From Guadua angustifolia (Eukaryota; Streptophyta; Magnoliopsida; Poales; Poaceae): a stretch of 64,000 nucleotides of DNA. The stretch lies in assembly GCA_036346375.1 (NCBI GenBank), contig CM070501.1, forward strand, positions 32,260,539-32,324,538, in the 5' to 3' direction. This document shows, piece after piece, positions 45,895 to 57,677 of this stretch (position 1 is the first letter of the stretch; each line of letters opens with the position of its first letter). Both the position numbers and the translations under genes were made by a program. Below the pieces are notes generated by a model. That model ran no database searches. It worked only from the letters and a program-made list of their open reading frames with translations, and had not been told where the DNA came from.

Positions 45895-46225
45895 GGTACC
45901 TATAAATTCCATAAAATTACAGATTCTTTATATAAATTATCAAAAAACTACATATTTTAGCTTCAATTTCACAAAACTACAGATTTCATAAGACTTGTAT
46001 CATAAAACTACAGTTTTTAGAATTAACTATTTCTTGTAATGAGTCTATCAGTCTTAACCCGCATGGCGGCCTCATACGAGAGTGAAGTGGGAGTTTTATG
46101 AAATAGAAGTTAAAATCTGTAATTTTGAAACCATGTAGTTTTCTTAAAATCAATAAATCTATAGTTTTATGATAGTTTGTACAAGAAACCTGTGGTTTTG
46201 TAAAATTTACTCTTTAACTTTTTTA
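45895..46225. mobile_element. Foldback/MITE-like element
   Basis: The left half (about 45900-46025, with words such as CATAAAACTACAGTTTTT) is complementary in order to the right half (about 46090-46225, CTATAGTTTTATGATAG and GTAATTTTGAAACCATG). The whole stretch can fold into an imperfect hairpin with a GC-richer centre (46040-46080). No coding sequence is present. Confidence 0.55.
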
Positions 46226-46249
46226 GACACTAATACATGGATTTGACCA

Positions 46250-48130
46250 GTTACCATGGGCTATTGTGATTTGTGATGTAGGTGCAATCTATCGTGGTTC
46301 ATGAAACGCATCATATTTGACTAGGTGTGTGTTGTTTGCTAATATGACATAAAGGTCCATCCATCTATCATTTGAGTTTGACCGGCTACATTGTTGTATC
46401 GTGATGTAGGGGGTTCATACAGTCCTTTTGACCGATGAATCACTTGGATTTGATCACCTGCCATGAGTTATTGTGAAGTAGGGGCGTTTATCTCCTTTTT
46501 TGTTGATGTTGCCATGCGCTATATTTGACATAGATGCTTATTCAGTCCATCTGGTTTTTTAAGCACTTGAATTTGATTAGCTACCATGCAATATTAATAT
46601 TAGCGTCACCCATATGGTTAATGAAACACGTGGCTTTGATTGGCTGCCAAGTGTGCAATTATAATGTATGGATTTTTGCAGTCTTTCTGATTGACGAGAA
46701 ACATGTCGATTTAACTAGCTCGAATGGGCTATTATGATGCAGCTCTCTTAGTTACTAAAATATTTTCATTTGCCAGGTTGTGATGCTACAATAATGACAT
46801 AAGAGCTCATGCAATCCGTTTCTTTTTAAAATACTTGGATTTGACCAACTGCCATATGATATTGTGACATAAATGCTCATGCAGTCCATCTGATTAATGA
46901 AATATGCAATTTTCATCAGATGCCAAGTGTGCCATTATGATGTATGAGTTCATATAGTCCTTATGGTTGATGAAACACGTAGCTTTGATGGGCTGCCAAG
47001 TGTGCTATTGTGATGCATGGGTTCATGCATGTAGTCCTTATGGTTGATGAAACGCGTCGATTTGACCAGCTCTATTGCGCTACTATGATGTAGGGGTTCA
47101 TTCAACCTTTCTGTTTAATAAAGCATGTTGATTTGTTCGGTTGTGACATTACATTGATGACATATATAGGGGATAATGCGGTCCATTTGACTTTTGAAAT
47201 GCTTGGATTTGACTAGCTGCGTGCAATATTGTGATGTAGAGCCTCATACGATCCATCTGGTTGATGAAACAAGTAGCTTTGATCGGCTGCCCTATTATGA
47301 TGTATGAGTAGGGCTCATGCAGTCCTCTGGTTGATGAAGCACGTCACTTTGACGGGCTCCAATGCGCTATTGTAATGTAGAGGTTCATGCAACCCTTCTC
47401 GTTAATGAAACATGTTCATTTATCCTATTGTGATGCCGCTATGATGACATAGAGGCTCACCAGGCCATCTTGTTTTTGAAACACTTTGATTTGACCAGTT
47501 GCCATGCGATATTGTGTTGTAGAGCCTGATGTGGTCTATTTGGTTAATGAAACATGTATCTTTGATCAACCGTCAAATGTGCAATTGTGATGTATGGGCT
47601 CATGTAATCCTTCTAGTTGATGAAACATGTCGATTTGACCAACTCTAATGTGCTATTGTGATGTAGGGGGGTGATGCAGCCTTCTGGTTAATGAATTATA
47701 TTGATTTGTCAGGTTGTGATGCTACTATGATGGCATAAGGGTTCATGAATTTTGAAACACTCTGACTTGACCATCCACCATGCGATATTATGAGATGCAT
47801 GCTCATGCGTTACATCTTGTTAATGAAACATATAGCTTTGATCGGATGCCAAGTGTGTGATATATGAGTTCATACTTACTCCAATGAGCTATTGTGATGT
47901 AAGGGTTTGTGTAGCCCTTTTGGTTAATGAAACATACTGATTTGTTCGGTTGCGATGCACTGTTATGACATACAGGCTCATGCAGTCCATTTGTTTAATT
48001 AAACACATGGATTTCATAAGCCACCATGACCTATCATGATTTATGGGTTCATGCAATTCTTGTTAACGAAACACGCCAATTTGATCGCTTCCATGCACTA
48101 TTGTAATGTAGGGTTCATACAATCTGACTA
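46250..48130. repeat. Satellite-like array with ~71-bp monomers in a four-type higher-order unit
   Basis: About 26 degenerate monomers of ~70-75 bp each carry, in order, a 'TATTGTGATGTAGGG' box, 'TTCATGCAGTCC', 'GTTGATGAAACA' and a 'GATTTGACC..CTGCCATGCG' box. Four types alternate. One type has ATGACATA in the first box; one ends GCCAAGTGTGC with AGCTTTGATCGG; one ends TCCAATGCGCT; one ends GGTTGTGATGCT. The ATGACATA type recurs at 46795, 47157, 47444, 47729 and 47965, giving spacings of 362, 287, 285 and 236. The 362 spacing includes one additional monomer and the 236 spacing includes a truncated one. Earlier, more decayed copies start near 46344 and 46525. No coding capacity. Confidence 0.85.
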
Positions 48131-48477
48131 TATGTGCAGTATGCATTATATTGTCGTGCATTATATTGTCATGCCATGCACGCTATGTCACCCTTGTGCA
48201 AATGCGCCATAGTTTGAACTATACAAAACAGTGATGAATGTTATCTGTATGCACACTACCGTGCTACCCCTCCCCCACGTAGGTATGAGTATGATGCTCT
48301 CCGCATTGCACCCACACTCAATGTACGCCCAAGCCGTTGTGCCCCCACAACCAGCACCTACCATGCCATCCTGCGCAACCGCATTGTGCACCCACACCAG
48401 CCATGTCACCCTACATAGTGGAGAGATAGGCTGAGGGGAAGAGAAAGAATGTCGATTCATGTTGTAATAGACGACAC

Positions 48478-50320
48478 TGTTGGAGATATGCCTTAGAGGT
48501 AATCATAGAGATGATTATATTTCCTTATGCTCATAATTTATTATCTTGTTTCTTAAATAATGTCATTATTATTTATTAGCAAATATGTGACTTATTTGTG
48601 AAACTCTATATATGACCTTGTGATGATTATTCTAAAAGTGATACCTAATCGATAAACATATGAGGACACATATAAATATACTAACATATGTATTGGATGA
48701 TGACCATGTTTCACGGGTCATGGATATCGAAATATCAAACCAATAATATGAACACATGTTAAAGAATATAGAGTTGGTCGACCCATCTTGAGACACTGTG
48801 AGATTGTTGTAATCTTACTTGTTATCAGTTGGTTTTATATACAATGTATATGTTATATCCTTAGACTTGAGGTTGACGTATATACTCGAGATGTGTAATG
48901 ACTTACTTAGGGGTTGCCAAATACTACTCCATAACTGGGTAGTTATAAAAGTGGATTTCGGGTTTGGTCAATCAAAATGGGATTTTCCCCTCCATACAAC
49001 GGGGGAGATATCTCTAGACCTTTTAAGTGGTTGGATTTCGAAAATGTATGATCATGCTACTTGCAGTTAAAGAGTTAATCGAAGTCGGAGATTCTGAGTC
49101 ACGTTATCGAGAAAGGGTGATCGAGCTAACTAAACAAAGATGTCACATACTCGTCTTGAGTTTGACTGATATCATTAGGCAAAGGGAAATGTATATAACT
49201 AAGTATTGTTAAGATTTGTCCGTTGTGATTTTTATATATACCCGGGAGTCGACACGTGCTGCTAGGGACCGCTATCAATTAATAGCCGAGTAAAAGTACT
49301 CGGGCCATATCCAAGTATACGTGAACCTATAGGGTTGCACGCTTTAAGGGTTGAAACTTAATTTGGACGGTGATCCAAATTCTGATGGGCTTCGAGTTCC
49401 TAATAGGCCTCTAATGTAGAGACTCATTGTAGGGCGTCTATGGGCCTGTTTGGGGGAGCTGCGGCTGAGCTGAAAAGCTGCTTTTGGTTTATTAAGCTGT
49501 AAAGCAGCTATAGCTGGCGGCTATGGCTTTTCTTGTTATACTGTTTGACAAACTGGCTGCTACAGTTGTAGCTTTTGGGGGCCAACCGAACGAGGAGATA
49601 GCAACATAGTGAAGTACAGCGGTGTCCGAGTGGGGAGGTGACGTAGAGGTGGCGAAGCGGGGTGGTAGAGGTCGAGAAGACAGAGCGACCGAGATGGGAG
49701 GTGGTCAAGCGAAACCATAGCTGAAAAACTCCTCCTTAGTAGCTGCAGCTTTTGAAGATGCTTCTGCTGTGGCTTATCTTCCCAACTGCTTTGCAGTTAT
49801 GCTGTTTGGGGGAGCTTCTAGCCCAAAGCTGAAACAAAACTGAAGCATAACCCCCTCCCAAACAACCCCAAAGAGAGAGGGTAGTGGCTTTAGAGTTAAG
49901 AGACATAATAGAAATTCAGAATTCTCGAAACCTTAGCTACCACACCTCCTTCACCCAATACTGTGCAACCAGCGCTAGCACTCCTGCACGTGGCATCCTT
50001 GTCCCGTACGGGTGGATACTTGGGAGGTGTTATTGCGAAGCTTCAATGCTATGATGATCTACAATCAGTGACGATGACAAGAATGATCCGTAACCTGTGA
50101 CGGTCACGAGGAGCCATTGGAGGAGACACGAGACTAGTACGACTAAAATCGCACCAACACACTATATCGACTCTACATCTGATATGGGTTTGCGCGTCTA
50201 GTAGTAATTCCGTGATCTATAACTTGCCATGATTTCTTAATTACGCGATAAAATTTTTTGATTTTATGCTAGAGTAACCTACCCATTCTCTTTGAGACAC
50301 CGATTAGACTGGTTCCAACA
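48478..50320 (+). mobile_element. Probable Ty1/copia-type solo LTR with nested MITE
   Basis: It opens TGTTGGAGATATGCCTTAGA, very like the start of well-known grass copia LTRs (TGTTGGAGATATGCCCTAGAG type), and ends GACTGGTTCCAACA, so the ends are TGTTGG/CCAACA. A TATA-like TTTATATATA at about 49230 suits a U3/R junction. Length is ~1.84 kb, including a ~430-bp MITE. No internal retrotransposon domain follows, so it is probably solo. No target duplication could be matched, which lowers confidence. Confidence 0.55.
49442..49869. mobile_element. hAT-like MITE nested in the LTR
   Basis: The left end GGGCCTGTTTGGGGGAGCT pairs imperfectly with the right end, which reads GGGGTTGTTTGGGAGGGGG on the other strand. 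Subterminal words GCTGAAAAGCTGCTTTT and AGCTGCAGCTTTTG recur in inverted orientation. The middle is GC-richer. No flanking duplication was found. Confidence 0.65.
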
Positions 50321-50399
50321 CTGGGCCAGGCCGAGCTTGGGCCAAAGCCCAGTATTTGCATTTTCACCAAGCCCGAAGCCTGGCCCGGCAAAAAAAAGA

Positions 50400-51090
50400 T
50401 GATTTTTTTAAATAATATGTTTTTTAAATAATTGCGATATTAATACGTGGATTTAAAAAATTGCAAGAATAATACACCGTAGCCAACGGTTTAGCGAAAT
50501 AGCATTTTTCGCCATTCGATTCGGCAAAAATACTATTTTCCCAATTCATTGGGTGATTATACGTTAATCCGTGATTAGAACGCGATTTGAACCGAAATAA
50601 CAGTGAGCAGCCTATTTTCGCCAAATGGTGTGGCGAAAATACCTATTTTCACCACACCATTTGGCGAAAATAGTAAAATACTCGTAACTTTTTATTTCGA
50701 ACTCCGATTTAAGTAATCTTGGACTCTATGTGAAGCTTATCAAGAGGGCTACAATCTCCACCTATTTTCAAAATTTAATCAATCATAAATATTTTTAAAT
50801 ATTAGAAAAACAAAGACTCTAATGGTGTGGCGAAAATGCCTATTTTCGCTACACCATTTGGTGAAAATAGGCTGCTCGCTGTCATTTCGGTTCAAATCGC
50901 GTTCTAATCACGGATTAACATATAATCGCCCAATGAATTGGCGAAAATAGTATATTCGCCAAATCGAATGGTGAAAAATGCTATTTCACCAAACCGTTTG
51001 GTTACGATGTATTATTCTTGCAATTTTTGAAATCTACGTATTAATGTCGCAATTATTTTAAAATATATATTATTTTAAAAAACTCAAAAA
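50400..51090. mobile_element. Long foldback element with nested palindromes
   Basis: The left arm (about 50405-50690) and right arm (about 50820-51085) are inverted copies at roughly 85-90% identity by eye. Shared blocks include AATTGCGAYATTAATACGT, AACGGTTTRGYGAAATAGC, and the segment around GAACGCGATTTGAACCG. They flank a ~130-base loop. Inside the left arm 50612-50673 is itself a near-perfect 62-bp palindrome (CTATTTTCGCCAAATGGTG against its complement). Words CGCCAAATGGTGTGGCG recur in the right arm. It carries no coding capacity and is compatible with a MITE of an unassigned family. Confidence 0.85.
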
Positions 51091-51094
51091 AAGA

Positions 51095-53180
51095 CAGCCC
51101 GAACCCCCAGCCATACAGAAGTTTCTTAATCACAAATGCAACAAATTAAGAATAGCCACACACATAGACAACATCAAAGTACGAACCAAAAATTACAGAA
51201 GGACTATGGGGCGAGCGGTTTTGTGTGAGGCGAGGTGCCTTGCCGGAGCTACAAACAAGCATAGGAGCGGAGAGGGAGGTCGTCGCTGCTGAAGAAAGCA
51301 CGAGGGGAGGAGGCCGCCGCCGCCGCTCGGGAGTTCGATTCGATTGATTTTACCCTTTCATCGATCACTCATCTGGAAAAAAAAAGGCGAAGTAATTGGG
51401 TGCTTCATGTCATGCGTAGTCGTACCGATAGTTTACATCAATCTGCTGGCGGAGTAGGGCACTGTGCTCTCATATATGACACCATCTTTCGGCGCAGCTT
51501 AAATACGCCATTCACATCACAACGACGAGCCTACGCCACTACCTCGCCGCAGGCCACTGCTGGCTGCTGCCTCCTACGGGTTACGTACTTTTTCCTCGGC
51601 ACCCATCGAAGAATCACTCACTCGTCAGAACGTCTCCATCGCAATGCAGCGGAAGTTTGGTTAGTTTGGCCGCACCCACGCTCATACATACTACGTACTC
51701 CCCTGACCTCTATTCTACAGTCTAGACCATGCATGCATGCTTAATTAACTTAAGAGTCAGTTCCTACTCCCATCATGATCCCTCCTTAATCATTAATCGC
51801 AGGGCACACTTAGTCCCAAATATTGCAAACCCTACCTATAAAGGGGTTGCACAGTTCGTCGGTCGAGAGGGCCCATGGTCGTCGGCTTTCTAGCTAGCCT
51901 AATCATCATCATCGTCGCACGGAAAGATAAAGAATAAACTTAGTGCTTCTGGTTAGCAAAACCCAATCAGTTCCTTTCGGTTCATATGATCATCGATCTG
52001 TACGCGTATTTCTCCGTGTATATATATATATATATTTTTTAAAGAACGTTAATCCCGGTTTCCGTTGTGGAAAATGTGCGGCCACGGATTGCGGGGGACG
52101 CTCACCTGCAGCCTGCAGGCCGCGGTTTTTTAAGCGACGACCGACCGACAAAATGCGACACGCAGATTAAGATCACTAAGAAAAACCGGCGAAAGTATGA
52201 ACAGCTACGTAGGCCGCGAAGAGGGAAACGTGGGCGACATGTCGCGCGTAATGTGTAACATCGATCGATCGTGCCTCGCACCTAGAATTTCCAGGAATCT
52301 AGCTAGGGGTTCATCGAGAAGATTTGGACCATGACTACTTGACGTCAAGGATGGACGGCCCCGATCGATTTGCTTGCAGCTCGACCAGATCCGTCGGACA
52401 ACGACGAACGACGGCATGGTGGAAGAATTCTCGACGTACGTACTCCGGTCATTTGGCTTGTCTCTGCTTCACGTCGATGTTAGTTTAATGGGTAATTAGG
52501 TAGTTCACCTTGCCGTCTGACAAAGCAGGTCTTCCCATGCCTAGAGTTCTCTCTAGGACGGAGAAAGACTGGCTAGGTGCATACTTGCTGATGATTATTT
52601 CAATTTTAAAAATTATCAGTTGATGATCTGAAGAATTGAGATCGACCGTATAACAATATATAACAAAGCCATGACTCGTGTCAAAAAAAATATACATTTG
52701 CGAACGTCCTGATAAGTTTATAAAGAATCATGGATTGGAAGCTAATTCTGGGTGTGTTTGACCCGGTGCATGGTTTGATTTGCTTGATGTTAGGTTAGTT
52801 AAGATTAGGTGAGGCGGCGCGGGAGCTTTCTACATGTGCTGGGGGAATTTTCAGCTTCACGCTGGTGTCATGCACAACGCCATCTGATCTATCTCTTCTC
52901 ATGTCTTTTAGTTAGCTGGAGTAGCATTCTTTATGTACCACTTGATTTAGAAGAACTCGACTACTTTACTGATTAATCTTGGTATTAAATTGTCACGCAC
53001 GTTTAGTTGCATAAATTCCATAGGGATTTTGCAAGAATTTCCCGGTGAACAAGAATGCTCGAAAGAATAAGTTGTGCTGCGGTCACCAAACTTGTCACGT
53101 TGGTTCAAGTATATCATTGAACTCTTAACAATTTTGGTGATATGCTTGTATGAGATGGTTCAAAAGAAAGTCATCCATAT
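51095..53180. other. Long stretch without recognised gene
   Basis: No conserved coding pattern is visible. Minor features are a GCC-repeat-rich patch near 51305-51330, a CTATAAAGGGG box at 51837 followed by a 20-codon frame at 51874, a TA microsatellite at 52018-52035, and GATCGATCGATCG near 52261. Open frames are short and unrelated to known proteins. Confidence 0.5.
51874..51936 (+). CDS. Possible microprotein with upstream TATA box
   Basis: A 20-codon frame reads MVVGFLASLIIIIVARKDKE and starts about 38 bases after CTATAAAGGGG (51837-51847). The sequence is a short hydrophobic helix with a charged tail, as in small membrane peptides. Nothing else supports expression. The TATA box is close to the ATG, which would leave a leader of only a few bases, so it may be chance or a non-coding transcript start. 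Confidence 0.15.
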
Positions 53181-53182
53181 AT

Positions 53183-53343
53183 TTGGTTACTTGAATAGAA
53201 CCATCACATCTTCGATGATAGAATACATATTTGAGTAATATTTCCTATAAATTATAAACCATTTCATTTATCCAAAACAATTGGAACTAAATGATACAAA
53301 ACCGTCGACTCTATCCCGTTCAATCTCATTCCACTAACCAAAC
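53183..53343. mobile_element. MITE
   Basis: The left end TTGGTTACTTGAATAGAACC pairs with the right end, which reads TTTGGTTAGTGGAATGAGATT on the other strand. Inner parts (ATTTGAGTAATATT, ATTATAAACC) are AT-rich. Size ~160 bp, no coding capacity. Confidence 0.65.
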
Positions 53344-53670
53344 ATACTGTGTCGAAGTGATCACTGAAGGTCACTGGCTGACCAGCCCGGTTATGGCGAT
53401 GACATGGCAATAAAACTGTTGCAAAGGTCACACGTGAGAGGCACATGTAATTTCCACTGAAACCCTAGATTACACATCCTTTCATATTTAAATCGATCCC
53501 ACATGACCGCAATTCGCAACCCCTCGGCCGCTGGCCTGCTACGACTTAGATCACAGCGGCGTCGGGATTTGGGCCGTGGCACTGGTGGCCGGAGCTATGG
53601 ATGGACAAGTTCCCCATTTATAGGTGCTTGTACACTTCATTTACCTCATCACTTAGCGGTAGAACACCCG

Positions 53671-56448
53671 TGTAACAGACCGTCCTTTTTAGGGGGTGCG
53701 TATAAATATCTTTACAGTTATTTAGGATTTTAACTGTAGATAACCAAGTGTACATTGCCAGACAAAAGAGTGAAAACGATTACTTTAAAGATAAATTAAG
53801 GGCCTAACAACCAAAATTTTACAAAAGGGTGCGGCTGGCACAAGATATATCACAAAACACCCACAGAAAAGACTTGAGCAGATAGATCAATACCTTCAAA
53901 ACCAAATATCATTGCCACTACGATCTCTTGAAATCCGTCGTCTTCTTGAAAATCTAGAGGGAGGTAAGAGGCAAGGGTGAGTACACAACAGTACTCAACA
54001 AACCACACGAAAATTCTGAATACTACATGCAGGGGTAAACAAAGTAGGCACATGTTTTAAGTATGGTGGATGCAAGTTATTAAATACCAGTTTTATTTTA
54101 CATTTGAAACACAAATCAGATAGCATATAATAACAAGGGGAGTTATTTGCAAAGTTCAAATTTACGACGAGTTCTATTTATGAAAACTATATGAGCGTAG
54201 TTACAGGAATCGCCCTAGATTAATTCAGCTTCATTAACTGAAAGCACGGCGTATTCGAATACCATTGACATCACTCTACAGAGCTGCTCAATTTTACCCA
54301 CAAGATATCTTCGGCCGTCAATACTACACGTGAATAACATGCAACTTAAATGCGTGTGGTCGGACCAAGATGATCATAGCCTTTTGTTGAACTTCCCTTC
54401 TTTAGTCCCTACCCAGTAGATTTGGATCCACAGTCTCCAGGACCCACTAGCCAAGGCAGGAGACGTGATCTGACCAACTGTGGATACCTTCTGTTATGAG
54501 AACCGATGAATGGCCACCCCATTCCCGTTCCATCCCAGTCGCTACGCGATTCATTCTCTTACCAGAATGGTAGTTACCTCCTATAGTTATTCTAAAGGGA
54601 AGTACAATGTATTGAGTTATGTTGGAACAGATCAACAGGGTTGACCGGCCCAACTTGTGGTTGAGCGGGAATTGAAGTTATTTACTTTACCCAAGACATC
54701 GGTCCTTAAGTGCCTGAGACTCAGCCAATTACATACCATAAACCATTGGTACCCATTGTACCACCACCACACCACATCCTGACTTTGTAATCAGCTGGGG
54801 GTTGGGCCAGCATCCACCTCCTATGGTCCGTCTAATACTTTCCTGCTAACCGTAGCAATTTTTGAAAATCAGCCGAGCCAACTCTCAAAGATTTTGAGCA
54901 ATTTTAGTTAAAGGTGAAATTATATTAACTGTTAATCTACAATGGTTCAATATTTTATAGCCTAAGGTTAAAAAGGAATTAAGACGTAAAGACAGGTTTA
55001 ACATTTGGTTATAGCTATTTATGTCATTCTAAACTATCTCCTTTTTAGTTTTCTAAACTATCAGAAATAATGCGATACGGAAAATATATATATTACTGTA
55101 ATGGAACTGGGTTTAATATGTTCAAAGGGGTGTGGCTTGCCTTGCGGGGTCGAGAGTTCTCCAAGAGGGAAGTAGTCGACGTCGCGTCTGGTCCCAAAAC
55201 GACTCCTGCTCCTAGTACGGCTCCAAGAACTACTCCTGCTCTGGGATTCGCTCCAAGGGTTGCTCAAACGTTGGATCTAGCATGTGAAAGCGAAACCAAT
55301 AAATAAACGAACAAAAACATCCAAGAGAAAGAAAACGGAAAAAGAAATCGAAGAGGAAATGGCCGAAACAGGGTTTTAAGGTATTTTGGGAATTTTCTGG
55401 ATTTGGTTTGGCAGAACGTAGATCATTTTTGGACTCAGCAGCTCAAACTGATCAAGAATATGTGTTTTTGGATTTTTTGAGATTTTTTTATTTTTGGATT
55501 TTTTTGAATTTTAAATTAATTTTTCAGATTTTTAAATAAATTTTAATCCAAAAAACAAAATTAAAACCCAAAAATCGGATTTGGGCTGCACAATAGCAAA
55601 TTTGGCCTGTTAGTGTGCAGCCTACTGCGCTGGCCCACGGGCACGCGCACGAGGCCCATGCGGGCGGCAGGCCGGCCCACAGGCGCAAGCGCTAACATGA
55701 GAGGGCCATAGGGTAGGGAGATGGGAGAGGTCTGGCAAGTGGGGTCGGCTGGTAGAGAGTGAACGGGAGAGGGTGGGGCGAGCGGCGGCGGCTTGGCCGA
55801 ACGCGGAGAAGATGATGGGCGCGTGGCCGAGGGAGATCGCCGGCAAGGAAAATGGCGTGGGGAAAAGGGAGGGGAGAGCGCGGGGAAGTCAAGGGGAGGC
55901 TTACCGGCTCGGGGTGGGGAAGGAATGAGGCTCGGCATGGGCTTTTATAGCGCGCGGGGGCGAGGAGAGAGAGGGAGCGCCGGCGAGGGCTCGGGGGAGG
56001 CAGGGAGTGGCTTGAGGCGGCCGGGGAGAGGGGCTCGAGGCTGGGATGGCACGCGGCTTGGGGAGGCAACACAACCGGCGAGCAGGTGGCGATGCGATAA
56101 GGTCGCGACGACGGGACGGGGCGTGGGGCCGACGCTGGGGAAGAAGGGGGGGAAGCGGCTGGGCCAGGGTGAGCGGAGAAGGGAGCTAGGCCGAGGCAGC
56201 TGGGGGGGCGAGGCCCAAGGGGAAACGGAGGCCCGCGGGCGAAAACAGAAAGGGGAACGGGCCGGCTGAGGCCAACGGGCCGGGAGGAAGCACAAAACCA
56301 AGAAGGGAAAACGACAAAATGGGAAACTTTTCCAAAACGGAAAGACTTCGAAAGAGGCTCAAATAAATTTGAGAAAAATCAGGAAAAAAACCGAATAAAA
56401 TCCAATTAATTCAGAGAAGCTCATTTTTGATAATTTTGGGGTATTTCA
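53671..56448 (-). mobile_element. 2.78-kb Ty3/gypsy-type solo LTR with 5-bp target duplication
   Basis: Read on the plus strand, the block starts TGTAACAGACC and ends GGGGTATTTCA, with ACCCG immediately outside both ends (53666-53670 and 56449-56453). This gives TG...CA termini and a 5-bp target-site duplication. On the minus strand a GC-rich U3-like part (about 56300-55620) precedes a TATA box GCTATAAAAGCCC near 55945. This arrangement is typical of large gypsy LTRs of grasses (RIRE8/Athila-like in style; the family is inferred). No gag or pol is attached, so the internal part was lost by LTR-LTR recombination. GC-rich open frames in 55.6-56.3 kb are by-products of composition. Confidence 0.82.
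55942..55952 (-). promoter_or_regulatory. TATA box of the solo LTR
   Basis: GCTATAAAAGC on the minus strand sits between a GC-rich upstream part and a CT-rich downstream part, as in an LTR U3/R junction. It could drive antisense-direction transcripts out of the solo LTR towards lower coordinates. Confidence 0.6.
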
Positions 56449-56453
56449 ACCCG

Positions 56454-57600
56454 TCCTTCTCTTTCTAAAATCTCTAGCTAGCTAGCAACACTCTGTTCTT
56501 GAATCAAGCACAAGTCTACAATGGCTGCCATTTGTGCAAGGGCAAGTGCTACTTGAAGTCGGTGAGCTCGGCAGAAGCCAAAGCCCAGCGGAAATGCTCG
56601 CCTACCACAACAGCGTTGTGCTCCAGCTAGTGAGGCAATCAATCCCTTCAAGCTTCCTTCCTCTCTCTCACAGCGGTCCCTCTGGCCACAATCAAACGCC
56701 CGGGGATCCCCTCAAAAGAGAAAAAGAAAAGAAACGCCCGGGGAGCCATGTTGCCTCTCACTGGCTCACCGCACGACCTAGAGGTAGGGGTTGGGCCGTG
56801 CGGTGCCGGCACAGGACAGGTCCAACAGGATACGGTCACCTTATCATGTTGTGTCGTGCTGGTCCGACTCGTCTCCGGTGAGGTCTAAGCTCGATGTAAT
56901 TAATGCACGTCGTGCTGTGCCGGTCCAGACCTTGTTCTGTTGGATGTGTGAAGTCGTAGATGCGACCATTGCCAGTCCATCGCCGTATATGGTACCAAGG
57001 ATGAGAAGTGAGCGTCGACTGTCGGTGAGGATCCGATATACATTATTATTTGAGGGAAAAAATATTATTTATTTATTTATTAGATACACATATAAAGTTA
57101 TCGCCTCGTTAAAAATTTTACCCTATAGAGCGGGGTTTCCCTCGTAAGTAAAAGCGTACAATAACAACATATATACATACTAACTACTCATCATTGTTCA
57201 TGCATTCCAGGTTAGCGGAGAGGAAGCAGTGGTGGAGGAGAGCGAGGGGAGAGATAGAGAGGAGATGACGGAAGCACAAGGAGATGACGACTACGTTAGA
57301 TGGGTCATGGGAGGAGGTTGGTAGTTGTTGGTGAGCTGGACTGTAGATAGGACATTTTTTTTAGACAGAGCCGTTTTTGTGCCGAACCCGTTTAGCCGTG
57401 CTGTGCCATACTATCTACAGTGACAAGTTTTCAAACCCAATATGATCTATTATTAATACCGTATCGGTCTGATACGAAGACAATCGTACTGAACCAGTCG
57501 TGTCGAAGACCTGTAAAAAAAAAGAGACGGCCCATCAACGTTAGACCTGTGCCTCGCCGCTCCCGGCGTACGCATCACAAAGGGCACGGAAAAGAAGAGC
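56454..57600. other. Intergenic repeats, no gene recognised
   Basis: Words of the type GTGCTGTGCCGGTCC and CCGTGCTGTGCC recur near 56800-56945 and 57385-57415 in a pattern seen in grass transposon termini. A segment near 57040-57140 is AT-rich. No protein-coding pattern is convincing. Confidence 0.45.
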
Positions 57601-57677
57601 CCTTATATTCGGACTTCGGAGGCACCTCTAGTCTTGTCTAGAGTGGGTGGCTGTTCACCGCCGATCGATCCATCGGA

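Noticed and set aside
46250..48130. CRISPR-like array
   Set aside because: The repeats are ~71 bp, contiguous and degenerate with no spacers, in plant nuclear DNA. It is a tandem satellite-like array.
48188..48460. 90-codon minus-strand frame next to the satellite array
   Set aside because: It has no recognisable motif and is not supported by splice sites or a conserved neighbour.
55561..56301. Open frames up to 158 codons in GC-rich DNA
   Set aside because: They lie inside the GC-rich part of a solo LTR, are low-complexity Arg/Gly/Pro/Ser-rich in several frames, and show no domain.
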